Shown piece after piece: positions 19,283-27,862 of a DNA stretch of 64,000 nucleotides. Made by a program: the position numbers and the translations under genes. The notes beneath the pieces are model-generated. The model worked only from the letters and a program-made list of their open reading frames with translations, did not search any database and was not told where the DNA came from. The first letter of the stretch is position 1. Every line of letters begins with the position of its first letter. The DNA comes from Telmatospirillum siberiense. GTDB taxonomy: Bacteria; Pseudomonadota; Alphaproteobacteria; Rhodospirillales; Magnetospirillaceae. The stretch spans positions 1 to 64,000 of the forward strand of contig NZ_PIUM01000021.1 of the NCBI RefSeq assembly GCF_002845745.1. The letters are read 5' to 3'.

Positions 19283-19463
19283 GGTGACGACGTCCCTGTG
19301 AGATGTTCGAAATGCGCGTCTTCCTGCGGGCAAGAAGCGCCGCTCGGGCTAATGGACCCGTTGATCGACAATTTATCAACAGGCCTTAGGCGTGTGGACA
19401 TTCGGCAATCGGCCGGATTCTCTTCGTCCTCTTGATGGTTCCGGTGCGCTCCGGCTTTTGATT

Positions 19464-19606
19464 AACCACCAAGGCACCAAGACACCAAGGGGACGGAGCA
19501 TACCATCGGCATTTTCCCGTCCCGTCATCGGCTGTCGGCCGAATGCCTGCGGCGCAGGTTGGCCGCCGCCGATTGATCCGAAAGACGCCTTGGTGCCTTG
19601 GTGGTT
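19464..19606. repeat. Perfect 18-bp inverted repeats (CACCAAGG type) around 107 bp
   Basis: AACCACCAAGGCACCAAG at 19464-19481 and its exact reverse complement at 19589-19606. The left arm continues with another CACCAAGG. Repeats built on CACCAAGGCACCAAG are seen in intergenic DNA of many proteobacteria. The intervening 107 bp has no convincing gene. The whole gap 19283-19705 contains nothing else I recognise. Confidence 0.75.
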
Positions 19607-19705
19607 CAAAATATCCGGGGTTTCCTTTCATGCCATCGGGGGACCAGAGGCAACGTTAAAGCGCTCCCATCAAGAGGGCATGGCCGTCTGAATATCCATA
19701 GCGCC

Positions 19706-20209
19706 CTAGACCGACCGTTCGTTGGTGTGGATGTTGGTCCCTCCGGCGGCCGTCAGCAGAGCCGTGGCCCTGCTTTCGCCTTCGGCATCGGGGACTTCCA
19801 CCCACAACAGGATGCTGCCTTCGGCCAGGGCGGCGGCGAATTCCGCCGCATGCGGCTGGGCGGTCACCTCATCCAACAGTTCCTTGAGCGCCGCCCCGCC
19901 GACCCCGGCGGCGATCAGTCCGGCCAGAACCACGCCGACCTCTCCGGCGGCGATGGCGATCAGTCCGGCGGTGACCAGCGGGCCTTCGTATTTCAACTCG
20001 CCCAGCAGTCCGACCAGACGGCTTTTCCACGATTTGGCGTCGGCCGAGGCGGCTTCAAGGCTGTCGTGGGAGGCGAGAACGGAAAGATCGGCGCGAGAGA
20101 AGCCCGCCGTCAGCAGGGCGGAAACGGCTTGATCGAAATCCGACCGTTGGGCGAAGGCGCCGACCACTTCGCGGCGCATGGTTTTGGCTGGAGTGTTCAC
20201 GGAGACCAT
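19706..20209 (-). CDS. Hypothetical protein with Gly/Ala-rich hydrophobic centre
   Basis: A 167-residue protein. Residues 14-50 (VVGAFAQRSDFDQAVSALL...ADLSVLASHD) resemble the flanking-domain pattern of general-stress (YflT-like) proteins, in which a flavin- or ligand-free alpha/beta unit precedes a glycine-zipper segment. Here a hydrophobic Ala/Gly-rich stretch (about 78-112, LVTAGLIAIAAGEVGVVLAG) is followed by a second alpha/beta unit (ILLWVEVPD). A good AGGTGAGGA ribosome site is present. It is divergent from mutS. The function is unknown; a stress-associated membrane-interacting protein is a guess. Confidence 0.7.
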   Translation of the reverse strand: MVSVNTPAKTMRREVVGAFAQRSDFDQAVSALLTAGFSRADLSVLASHDSLEAASADAKSWKSRLVGLLGELKYEGPLVTAGLIAIAAGEVGVVLAGLIAAGVGGAALKELLDEVTAQPHAAEFAAALAEGSILLWVEVPDAEGESRATALLTAAGGTNIHTNERSV

Positions 20210-20332
20210 TCCTCACCTTATCGTTGTTATGTCTTCAGTGTGACGCATCCGGAACGCGATTCCTAGAGCGCGATGCGATGACGTGTTAAGGTGCCCCGCC
20301 TTTCCCCATGACCACGAGCCCCCGATCATAAC

Positions 20333-22990
20333 GTGAACGAAACAATTCCTCTCGAGACCCCGAGTCCCTTGGCCGACGACGCCGTGACGCCGATGATGGC
20401 CCAGTATCTCTCCATCAAGCGCGCGCATCCCGATTGCCTGCTGTTTTATCGCATGGGCGACTTCTACGAGATGTTCTTCGACGACGCGGTGAAGGCGTCC
20501 GAGGCGCTGGACATCACGCTGACCAAGCGCGGCCGCCACGCCGGCGAGGACATCCCCATGTGCGGGGTGCCGGTGCATTCCCACGAGGGTTATCTGTCGC
20601 GGCTGATCCGCAAGGGATTCAAGGTCGCCGTCTGTGAGCAGATGGAGGATCCGGCCGAAGCCAAGAAGCGCGGCGCCAAGTCGGTGGTCGAGCGCGGCGT
20701 GATCCGCCTGGTGACGCCGGGCACCATTACCGAGGACGCGCTCCTCGACGCGCGTTCCCATAATTACCTGGCGGCGCTGGCCGAAGCGCAGGGAGGGCTG
20801 GGCCTCGCCTGGCTCGACATGTCGACCGGCGATTTCCAGGTGCAGGCGGTGGCGGCCAAGACGCTGGGGGCGGCCATCGCCCGGCTGGCCCCCGGCGAGC
20901 TTCTGGTTTCCGAACGGATCCTGCAGCAGGCCGATCTGTTCGAGTTGTTCCGCGACTGGCGGGACATCCTGACGCCGCTGCCGGCGGCCCGCTTCGATTC
21001 GACCAACGCCAAAAAGCGCCTGGAGACCCTTTACGGCGTCCGCGCGCTGGACGGCTTCGGCGCCTTCAGCCGGGCGGAACTGGCCGCCGGCGGTGTCCTG
21101 GTCGATTACGTCGAACTGACCCAGAAGGGAAAACTGCCCCGGTTGGGCGCGCCGCGCCGGCTGGCCGAGGGCGCGGTGATGGAAATCGACGCGGCGACCC
21201 GGCGGAATCTCGAACTGAGCGAGACGCTGGGCGGCGAGCGGAAGGGCAGCCTGCTTTCGGTGATCGACCGTACGGTGACGGGCGCCGGAGCCCGCCTGCT
21301 GGCCCAGCATTTGTCGGCGCCGCTCACCGATCCGGCGGCCATCGGCCGGCGTCTCGACATGGTGCAGTTCTTCGCCGACCAGCATTCCCTGCGCGCCGAT
21401 CTTCGTGACCGGCTGCGCCGCTGTCCGGATGTCGAGCGGGCCCTTTCGCGACTCACCCTGGGCCGTGGCGGGCCGCGCGATCTCGCCTCGGTAAGGGACG
21501 CGCTGGGCGTGATCCCGGGGCTCAAGGCCGTCCTGCGGGGCGGCGATCTCGGCGTGCCGCCCGATGGGATCGAAGACGCGCTCGGCCAATTGGGCGAACA
21601 TGGCGTGCTGGTCGACCGGCTGGCCCGGGCGCTCGACGCCGATTTGCCCATCCTGACCCGCGACGGCGGGTTCATCGCCCCCGGCTATCACGCGGGCCTG
21701 GACGAGTTGCGCGGGCTGAGGGACGAAAGCCGCCGGCTGATCGCCGCCCTGCAAAGCCGTTATGCCGAGATGAGCGGCGTGGCCGCCCTGAAGATCAAGC
21801 ACAACAATGTGCTGGGCTATTACATCGAGGTGCCGCCCAAGCAGGCCGAGCGGATGGGCGAGCCCTTCATCCATCGCCAGACCATCGCCTCCTCGGTCCG
21901 CTATGCGACGGTCGAGCTGGGCGAGCTGGAGGACAAGATCCGCAGCGCCGGCGACAAGGCGCTGGCCCTCGAACTGGAGCTGTTCGCCGATCTGCTGGGC
22001 GAGGTGACGCTCCGTTCCGAGGAGATCGCCGCCGCCGCCCGGGCACTGGCCGCCCTCGACGCCGCCTCCTCGCTGGCCGAACTGGCGGTCGACCGGCGCT
22101 ATGTGCGGCCCCAGGTCGAGGAGGGCACGGCCTTCCGCATCGAGGGCGGTCGCCATCCGGTGGTCGAGGCCGGCCTGTCCGGCGCCTTCGTCGCCAACGA
22201 ATGCGATCTCGCCGACACGCAGCGCCTGTGGCTGATCACCGGCCCCAACATGGCGGGTAAATCGACCTTCCTGCGGCAGAACGCCCTGATCGCCATCCTG
22301 GCCCAGATGGGCAGCTTCGTGCCGGCCGACGCCGCCCGCATCGGTGTCGTCGACCGCCTGTTCAGCCGCGTCGGCGCCGCCGACGACCTGGCGCGCGGCC
22401 GCTCGACCTTCATGGTGGAGATGGTCGAGACGGCGGCCATCCTCAACCAGGCGGGGCCGCGCGCCCTGGTCATCCTGGACGAGATCGGCCGTGGCACCGC
22501 CACCTTCGACGGCCTGTCCATCGCCTGGGCGGTGGTCGAGCATCTGCACGAGGTCAACCGCTGCCGCGCCCTGTTCGCCACCCACTATCATGAATTGACG
22601 GCGCTGGCCGCCAAGCTGCCGGCGCTGTCCTGCCATTGCATGCGGGTCAAGGAATGGCAAGGCGACGTGGTCTTCCTGCATGAGGTGGGGGCCGGCACCG
22701 CCGACCGCTCCTACGGCATCCACGTGGCCCGTCTGGCCGGCCTGCCGTCGGCGGTCATCGGCCGGGCCGAGACAATCCTGCACAGCCTGGAAAAGGGCGA
22801 GCAGTCCTCGGCGGTGTCCAAGCTGGCCGACGATCTGCCCCTGTTCGCCGCCGCCGTCCGCCAGACGCACACCCCATCGGCCCCGCCGGCGCCGTCGGCC
22901 GTCGAGACCGCGCTGGCCGAGGTCGATCCGGACGCGATGACCCCGCGCGAGGCGCTGGAGGCGCTCTATCGGCTGAAGGGGCTGGTTTGA
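20333..22990 (+). CDS. mutS: DNA mismatch repair protein MutS
   Basis: An 885-residue mismatch-recognition ATPase. The mismatch-binding motif [15 protein letters not shown] (Phe and Glu of the FxE element) is near residues 38-52. Connector, lever and clamp domains follow, then the ATPase with Walker [15 protein letters not shown] (about 633), [12 protein letters not shown] and FATHYHEL. The start is GTG 20333, because an ATG just upstream runs into a stop. Length is normal. No mutL is nearby, as is usual in alphaproteobacteria. A very large open frame on the opposite strand is a GC artefact. Confidence 0.97.
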   Translation: MNETIPLETPSPLADDAVTPMMAQYLSIKRAHPDCLLFYRMGDFYEMFFDDAVKASEALDITLTKRGRHAGEDIPMCGVPVHSHEGYLSRLIRKGFKVAVCEQMEDPAEAKKRGAKSVVERGVIRLVTPGTITEDALLDARSHNYLAALAEAQGGLGLAWLDMSTGDFQVQAVAAKTLGAAIARLAPGELLVSERILQQADLFELFRDWRDILTPLPAARFDSTNAKKRLETLYGVRALDGFGAFSRAELAAGGVLVDYVELTQKGKLPRLGAPRRLAEGAVMEIDAATRRNLELSETLGGERKGSLLSVIDRTVTGAGARLLAQHLSAPLTDPAAIGRRLDMVQFFADQHSLRADLRDRLRRCPDVERALSRLTLGRGGPRDLASVRDALGVIPGLKAVLRGGDLGVPPDGIEDALGQLGEHGVLVDRLARALDADLPILTRDGGFIAPGYHAGLDELRGLRDESRRLIAALQSRYAEMSGVAALKIKHNNVLGYYIEVPPKQAERMGEPFIHRQTIASSVRYATVELGELEDKIRSAGDKALALELELFADLLGEVTLRSEEIAAAARALAALDAASSLAELAVDRRYVRPQVEEGTAFRIEGGRHPVVEAGLSGAFVANECDLADTQRLWLITGPNMAGKSTFLRQNALIAILAQMGSFVPADAARIGVVDRLFSRVGAADDLARGRSTFMVEMVETAAILNQAGPRALVILDEIGRGTATFDGLSIAWAVVEHLHEVNRCRALFATHYHELTALAAKLPALSCHCMRVKEWQGDVVFLHEVGAGTADRSYGIHVARLAGLPSAVIGRAETILHSLEKGEQSSAVSKLADDLPLFAAAVRQTHTPSAPPAPSAVETALAEVDPDAMTPREALEALYRLKGLV

Positions 22991-23051
22991 CACCGCCCAA
23001 GCAACACCGGCGCCGCCTCGCGTTCCGCGGTAGGACGCGATATGGACAACG

Positions 23052-23507
23052 TTAGACCGTCCCGAACTCGGCGTCGTCCGGCGAGGCGATGCGAATGTCG
23101 AATGGTCGGAAATGCTTTACATTGCGGGTGATGACAGTGAGATCGTGCGCTTCGGCAATGCCGGCGATTATTGCGTCCGCCATGCCAGGATTGTGGCCAG
23201 CGGCAACCGCATTGGCTTCCGCCTTCCCGGAAAAGGAGGCGGCGGGAACCTCAAGACCGAGAATCTTGTCGTCATAGGTGGTGAGGAGGCCGGAAAGCCA
23301 AACCTTCAGGCCCGCCGCTTTCGCGGTCGCGCCCTTGCTGTCCAGCAGCGCTATGCCTTTTTCGATTTCGTGGATGGTCACGACCGACAAAAATACCCGG
23401 CCTTCGCCATCGGCACGTTCCAGCCAGTCGAGGAACCGGTCGGAGGCTTCCGCCCTAGATGGCGACAGCATCGAGATGACATTGGTGTCGAGGAGAAAGC
23501 CGCTCAC
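23052..23507 (-). CDS. VapC-like PIN-domain toxin
   Basis: A 151-residue PIN-domain ribonuclease of the type II toxin family. The acidic catalytic set is visible: Asp7 (LLDTNVIS), Glu47 (TIHEIEKGI), Asp111 (GMADAIIAG), with Thr/Asn near 127-129 (VITRNVKHF). It starts within the last four bases of the antitoxin gene (ATGA overlap), typical of such modules. VapC toxins usually cut tRNA or rRNA; the target here is unknown. Convergent with mutS. Confidence 0.9.
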   Translation of the reverse strand: MSGFLLDTNVISMLSPSRAEASDRFLDWLERADGEGRVFLSVVTIHEIEKGIALLDSKGATAKAAGLKVWLSGLLTTYDDKILGLEVPAASFSGKAEANAVAAGHNPGMADAIIAGIAEAHDLTVITRNVKHFRPFDIRIASPDDAEFGTV

Positions 23508-23752
23508 AGATCGACGTCACGCGAAGGTGCGGGGTTCCGCTCGAACTCCCCGTCTGGAAACGTCCTGAGATAGGAAACGAGACCGGATCGCTTCTTTCCG
23601 AGCGCTTTTCGCGCGATATCCGCTGCGGCGACCGAGACGAGCGCGGCGACAGGTTTTCCGTGACGTGTGATGGTCACAAACTCGCCCCTGATGGCGTCGT
23701 CGACCAGGCTCGAAAAACCTGCCTTGGCGTCCTTAAGGCTGACGGTGGACAT
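23504..23752 (-). CDS. Phd/YefM-type antitoxin
   Basis: An 82-residue antitoxin. Its N-terminal half (STVSLKDAKAGFSSLVDDAI...VTITRHGKPVAALVS) is the Phd/YefM DNA-binding fold. The C-terminal tail (SYLRTFPDGEFERNPAPSRD) should wrap the toxin, and its charged, disordered look fits. It precedes and overlaps the PIN toxin and has a GGAG ribosome site. Autoregulation through the palindrome at 23776-23787 is expected. Confidence 0.9.
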   Translation of the reverse strand: MSTVSLKDAKAGFSSLVDDAIRGEFVTITRHGKPVAALVSVAAADIARKALGKKRSGLVSYLRTFPDGEFERNPAPSRDVDL

Positions 23753-23775
23753 CGGGTTGCTCCGGAAAAGAAGTG

Positions 23776-23787
23776 GTCATTCATGAC
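23776..23787. promoter_or_regulatory. Candidate operator of the Phd/VapC module
   Basis: GTCAT-TC-ATGAC, perfect 5-bp arms, lies about 25 bp upstream of the antitoxin start, in an A/T-rich patch where the promoter should be. Phd/YefM antitoxins bind such short palindromes. The rest of the 315-bp gap (23753-24067) shows no gene I can support. Confidence 0.5.
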
Positions 23788-24067
23788 TAAATTATCGCGG
23801 CCGGAAGAAAATTCAACCGGCCCATGAATCCGGGTGGCTGCGATGGCCGTTTCTTGCCTGATCAGGGGCCATCGTCTTCATGTCGTCCTCATTGTGCCGG
23901 GGCCGATGTCGAAGTGCCATTTCCGCCAGTATGACTGAACGTTTCGTCTCGACGGCCTGGCGCCGATGGCGGACGTTCCCGTCTCTTGGGACTGCACCTT
24001 GAAACCGGACATTTGCGATCGGATAACCGCCACCCAATTCCAAGGGTCCGGAGTCGATTTCATAGCC

Positions 24068-24403
24068 CTATTGTTGTGTTATGGCTGCTGACTCGTCGCT
24101 GCTCCCGCGGAGCGGCAGGACATCGGAGGAGATTTTCGCACCGGACTCGGCCTTGGCCTTCTTGATGTCGTAGGTCGTTTGCAACCGCAGCCAGAAGTCC
24201 TCGCTCATGCCGAAGAACCGCCCCAATCGAAGTGATGTGTCGGCGCTGACAGCGCGCTTGCCCGCCAAAATGCTGGAAATCCGGTTGTGGGGCACCTTGA
24301 GCTTATCGGCGAGGGCGCGCGCGCTCAGGCCGAGTTCGTTCAATTCGTCGGCCAGCATTTCGCCGGGATGGATCGGGGGTAAACCGTTGACCGGGGAAGC
24401 CAT
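24068..24403 (-). CDS. higA: HigA-type antitoxin (XRE helix-turn-helix)
   Basis: A 111-residue antitoxin of the HigA/VapI family: opening LPPIHPGEMLADELNELGLS, then an HTH (about 20-70, ALADKLKVPHNRISSILAGKR) and the family tail FFGMSEDFWLRLQTTYDI. GAGGAG eight bases upstream marks ATG 24403 as a good start. The same frame is also open upstream to 24610, where it encodes a remnant of the toxin, so a 180-residue fusion is possible. The toxin is damaged (see next entry), so the antitoxin is probably solitary. Confidence 0.88.
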   Translation of the reverse strand: MASPVNGLPPIHPGEMLADELNELGLSARALADKLKVPHNRISSILAGKRAVSADTSLRLGRFFGMSEDFWLRLQTTYDIKKAKAESGAKISSDVLPLRGSSDESAAITQQ

Positions 24404-24610
24404 GGCAATCTCCTCAATGATCGTCGATGATTTCAACATCCTGATCGCGTCACCCTCGGCGATCAGGATGTTGATGCCTTCGACCAGGGGCTGGCGCAGT
24501 TCCCAGCGGAAGCATACCCGCCATTGGTCGTTGATCCGAATGCTGTACTGGCCGGCCCGGTCACCACCAAGCGCTTCGAAGCGGTTGGACGGCAGCGCCC
24601 ATCTCGACAT
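24404..24610 (-). pseudogene. HigB toxin remnant, fused in frame to higA
   Basis: The frame from 24610 encodes LPSNRFEALGGDRAG and QYSIRINDQWRVCFRWE, the C-terminal half of a HigB/RelE-fold toxin; the N-terminal half (about 45-50 residues) is missing. After the conserved CFRWE comes a foreign stretch holding a perfect 15-bp inverted repeat (24434-24448 and 24459-24473). The family's usual ending (VEIIDDH then a stop) is still readable but in another frame. The loss of that stop has joined the remnant to the antitoxin. Toxicity is unlikely, since the N-terminal strand and helices are gone. Confidence 0.8.
24434..24473. repeat. Perfect 15-bp inverted repeat inside the higB remnant
   Basis: CAACATCCTGATCGC at 24434-24448 and its exact reverse complement at 24459-24473 enclose GTCACCCTCG. 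One arm appears to be original higB sequence and the other a copied inversion, the pattern left by template switching. Confidence 0.8.
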
Positions 24611-24782
24611 TTAGGCGCGGTCTAGCCTCACCGCGAAAGCGGTCATACGACGCAGGTTCAAGTCGGGGCGGCCCCCGCAACGAAATTTCACAAATACGCC
24701 GCAGCCGAATAAGCTACGGCGTAGGCGTTCGTGCCGAACCTGTAGCACCAGCATCTCTGCCGGTAACGGCCGCGAAATGGAC

Positions 24783-25361
24783 TCAGGATGCCAGGGTGGC
24801 GCCGATCGCTTTTAGTCGCGCGTGCAAGGCGTCCTGCTCCTGGACCAGGGCGCTTCGCGTGCCGGCGACTACCACGCTCTCCCGCACGTCAAATTCCAGC
24901 GTCCGGAACGTTTGGCAAGTGTAGTTAACGTAGATCCGGAATAGCTCGGGATCGGGATTACCCTGGACGAAAGCCAGAACCAGCGCCTTGCCGGCGTTCC
25001 TCTTCTGGAACGTGGGGGAGAAGCGGGGCGCGAAGAGGGGGTGGAGGCGATCGACGAAGATCTTGGCCTGGGCGCTCATCTGGCTCATGAAGATCGGTAC
25101 GCCTAGGACGAGGGCCTGAGCCTCGAGGAGCGAGGCGTGGACGCGGGGCATGTCGTCTTGGATGACGCAGCGGCGGTCCTTCGTCCGACAGGCGAAACAA
25201 GCGCGGCAGGGCTGGAGGTCAAGTCCGGCCGCGCTCCAGGATCGCACCTTCGCCCCATGCTCCCAGGCGCCTTCAAGGATGGCGTCGACCGCCCAGGCGG
25301 TGCTGCCCTCCGGACGGGGGCTAGCGGAAAATCCAATGATGTTGATAGGTTCTTGTCGCAT
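24783..25361 (-). CDS. NAD(P)H-dependent FMN reductase, iron-sulfur flavoprotein-like
   Basis: A 192-residue flavodoxin-fold protein: N-terminal FMN phosphate loop FSASPRPEGST, and a compact cysteine motif at residues 52, 55, 58 and 65 (C-x2-C-x2-C-x6-C). This spacing matches the C-x2-C-x2-C-x4-7-C [4Fe-4S] motif described for Methanosarcina Isf-type flavoproteins. A redox role with a flavin and a cluster is inferred; substrate unknown. It stands alone on the minus strand, and no redox partner is adjacent. The region looks less conserved than its surroundings. Confidence 0.8.
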   Translation of the reverse strand: MRQEPINIIGFSASPRPEGSTAWAVDAILEGAWEHGAKVRSWSAAGLDLQPCRACFACRTKDRRCVIQDDMPRVHASLLEAQALVLGVPIFMSQMSAQAKIFVDRLHPLFAPRFSPTFQKRNAGKALVLAFVQGNPDPELFRIYVNYTCQTFRTLEFDVRESVVVAGTRSALVQEQDALHARLKAIGATLAS

Positions 25362-26051
25362 TGTTGCGCTCCTCTCGTCGCAAGCATGCAGCGCGTGTAG
25401 ACGCTGGTGACTGCGAGGGCCTGATGTTCGTCAGGCAGTTGCTTTCGGAGACGCTGGTCCAACCAAGCCATTGGCATGGCTGACGTGTACTCGACCGCCC
25501 GCGGACGGCCGTTTTTCGCGACGCACGTGAAATTATAGCAGTTGGTCCAGTGGATCAAGCCCCACAGCCCGTTGGTACACCGGTATCGTCGGTGGGCGAT
25601 CATCGCAGACCGGGTGGTCTTCAGATCTCGCCGAACGGCATGCGGTCGGCAGAATTGGCAAGCGTGGGTGCGACATTCCCATGGTCCTTACGGTCCGCGT
25701 TTGCTCCTGTTGAGGATTTACCGAAGCCCGTACCGACGCAACGTCGGCTATTGTCCGCTCCGTTTCCGATACCCGCCAGTCCCTTCACGGCCCATCGCGG
25801 TCGCAGGTTTGGCCGGATAGAGACATGCCCAAACCGTCAAAATCACTGTGACGTGGTCCGAGTATCCATGATCGCCAATCGACGATTGGACGAAAACGCT
25901 TTTTGCTCACTGTCGCAATGGTGCGCTTTCCCGGCCAACGGTTTTGCCCACCAGGGCGGGATCCGGTAGGGCCGCGCGGACGCCGGATCCCAGGAGGAGC
26001 GGACGAACTGCGCCCGCCACAATTGCCGCCCGGCCAAGGTGAGGCTGCGCA
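25362..26051. other. Long non-coding or decayed stretch
   Basis: About 690 bp without a supportable gene. Open frames exist in several phases, but none shows recognisable domains, good ribosome sites or consistent codon use. The composition is less GC3-biased than the flanking genes. It may be decayed accessory DNA between the flavoprotein and the DUF1127 gene. Confidence 0.5.
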
Positions 26052-26243
26052 TCAATGCCATCCCTTGCCCGCCTCCCGGTGGGCGTCGCAGCGGCTGAGG
26101 CCGATGTCCTTCAGCAGATGGTCGTCGAGGCCGAGCAGGCGGCGGCGTTCCCGCCGGCGGGCCAGGGCGGCCTCCACCCGCGCCCAGGTCCGCAGAAGGA
26201 GCCGGTCTCCGCTTTTCATCCAGGAAAGAAGCTGTTTCGGCAT
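26052..26243 (-). CDS. DUF1127 small protein (YjiS-like)
   Basis: A 63-residue basic protein. The C-terminal half RRRLLGLDDHLLKDIGLSRCDAHREA matches the DUF1127 consensus (R-x-L-x2-L-D-D-x-L-L-x-D-I-G-L-S-R). Such short arginine-rich proteins in alphaproteobacteria include RNA-binding regulators of phosphate and carbon metabolism (for example CcaF1-like) and others of unknown role. It is divergent from the MocR-type gene with a 116-bp shared control region that holds a perfect palindrome, suggesting joint regulation. Confidence 0.8.
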   Translation of the reverse strand: MPKQLLSWMKSGDRLLLRTWARVEAALARRRERRRLLGLDDHLLKDIGLSRCDAHREAGKGWH

Positions 26244-26331
26244 GGCGTGGCGTCCCGACCGTCGGCAATGGATGAAGTTTAGGCGGAAGGGACCGAACGG
26301 ACAGAGACAGATCGCCGATTCATGGGTAATC

Positions 26332-26343
26332 TGTACCGGTACA
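26332..26343. promoter_or_regulatory. Perfect 12-bp palindrome between DUF1127 gene and MocR gene
   Basis: TGTACCGGTACA is fully self-complementary and lies 17 bp upstream of the MocR-type gene. It is a good operator candidate for that regulator or for a LacI/GntR-like protein. Copies of ACAGATC lie on both sides. Confidence 0.5.
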
Positions 26344-26359
26344 AAATGCAGGACAGATC

Positions 26360-27760
26360 ATGAAAATCGATCTTGCCACCCAGGCGGGGCGGACCATCGT
26401 CGATCAGGTGGTGGCGGCCATCGCCGAGGGTGTCGAAAGCCGGAACCTGCCGCCGGGGCGCAAGCTCCCCTCGATCCGCGCCTTCGCCGAAGCCAACGAC
26501 ATTTCCAAATCGACGGTGGTCGAGGCCTATGACCGGCTGGTCGCCCGCGGACTTCTGGAGTCCCGGCACAAGGTCGGGTTTTTCGTCGCCGGCCAGCGGC
26601 CGCCCTTCGACCTGTCCGAACCGGATCCGGCCCGGGATCGCGACATCGATCCGATGTGGATGGTCCGCCAGTCGGTGGAAGTCGATTCGCACTGCCTGAA
26701 GCCCGGTTGCGGATGGCTTCCGGCGGAATGGCTGGGTGGCGACGGACTGCGGCGGGGCTTTCGCGCCCTCGCCCGGGCTCCGCAGAGCCAGATCATCGAT
26801 TACGGACGCCCGTTGGGCTATGCCCCCTTGCGCACGCAGCTTCAGCGGATCTTCGCCGAACGCAGCATCGAGGCCGGCCTGGGGCAGATCATGCTGACCG
26901 ACAGCGGAACCCAGGCGATCGATCTGATCAACCGCCTGCTGATCCAGCCGGGGGACACGGTTTTCGTCGACGATCCCTGCTATTTCAATTACTTATGTAA
27001 TTTGAGGGCGCACCGCGCCAAGGTGGTGGGCATCCCCTTCCGTCCCAACGGACCGGATCCCGACATTTTCGCGGCGGAGGCGGCGCGCCACCATCCGCGC
27101 CTTTATCTCAGCAACGCGACCCTGCACAATCCGACGGGGGCGACCATGTCGCCGGCGGTGGCGCACCGGCTTTTGAAACATGCCGAGGATTTCGACATCA
27201 CCATCGTCGAGGACGACATCTTCGCCGATTTCGAGGAACATCCGACGCCGCGCCTGGCCTCGCTCGACCAGTTGAAGCGGGTCATCTATGTCGGCAGTTT
27301 TTCGAAGACCATGTCGTCGGCCATGCGCTGCGGCCACATCGCGGCGCGCGCCGACCTCATCGAGGGGCTGACCGATCTCAAGCTCGCCACGATGATTTCG
27401 AACAACGAGATCTCGGCCCAGGTGATGCACGAGCTGCTGACCGACGGCAGCTATAGAAAGCATGTCGAGGCCCTGCGCGGCCGGTTGCGCAAGGCCGGGG
27501 CCGAGGTCCGCCGCTCTCTCGCCGACATTGGATTGGGCCTGTGGACGGATCCGCGGGGCGGCGCCTTTCTCTGGGCCGTTCTGCCGGAGGGGCGGGATTC
27601 CTCGGTCATCGCCAAGCGGGCCCTGGCCGAAGGGATCAGTCTGGCCCCGGGCAACGCCTTCAGCGTCTCGCAGACCGCCGGCCGCTATCTGCGATTCAAT
27701 GTGGCGCAGTCGGGTCATCAGCGGATCTATGAGGTGCTGCGCCGGATATTGGGAACGTGA
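26360..27760 (+). CDS. MocR-type (GntR HTH plus aminotransferase fold) regulator
   Basis: A 466-residue PLP-binding transcription factor: GntR winged helix at about 5-75 (LPSIRAFAEANDISKSTVVEAYDRL), then a class I aminotransferase-like domain at about 110-466 with the PLP lysine about 316 in VGSFSKTMSSAM. Members (PdxR, TauR, GabR, DdlR) sense an amino compound or PLP and control neighbouring genes. The divergent DUF1127 gene is the only obvious neighbour, so that gene or a distant target is likely. The effector cannot be told. Confidence 0.9.
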   Translation: MKIDLATQAGRTIVDQVVAAIAEGVESRNLPPGRKLPSIRAFAEANDISKSTVVEAYDRLVARGLLESRHKVGFFVAGQRPPFDLSEPDPARDRDIDPMWMVRQSVEVDSHCLKPGCGWLPAEWLGGDGLRRGFRALARAPQSQIIDYGRPLGYAPLRTQLQRIFAERSIEAGLGQIMLTDSGTQAIDLINRLLIQPGDTVFVDDPCYFNYLCNLRAHRAKVVGIPFRPNGPDPDIFAAEAARHHPRLYLSNATLHNPTGATMSPAVAHRLLKHAEDFDITIVEDDIFADFEEHPTPRLASLDQLKRVIYVGSFSKTMSSAMRCGHIAARADLIEGLTDLKLATMISNNEISAQVMHELLTDGSYRKHVEALRGRLRKAGAEVRRSLADIGLGLWTDPRGGAFLWAVLPEGRDSSVIAKRALAEGISLAPGNAFSVSQTAGRYLRFNVAQSGHQRIYEVLRRILGT

Positions 27761-27862
27761 CGGCCCGCAAATTTCCTTGCCCCGTCGCTCCTGAAAAATC
27801 CACGCATCCACGGGATTTCCTCGCTATAGTCTGCGACGATCATTTTTCAGCGGCCGGACCCG

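Noticed and set aside
20213-22993. 926-residue open frame antisense to mutS
   Set aside because: Typical high-GC shadow: Arg/Gly/His/Gln-rich, no domains, exactly opposite a canonical mutS.
25103-25820. Open frames of 80-170 residues in the gap beside the flavoprotein
   Set aside because: No family resemblance, conflicting phases, and partly antisense to the flavoprotein gene.
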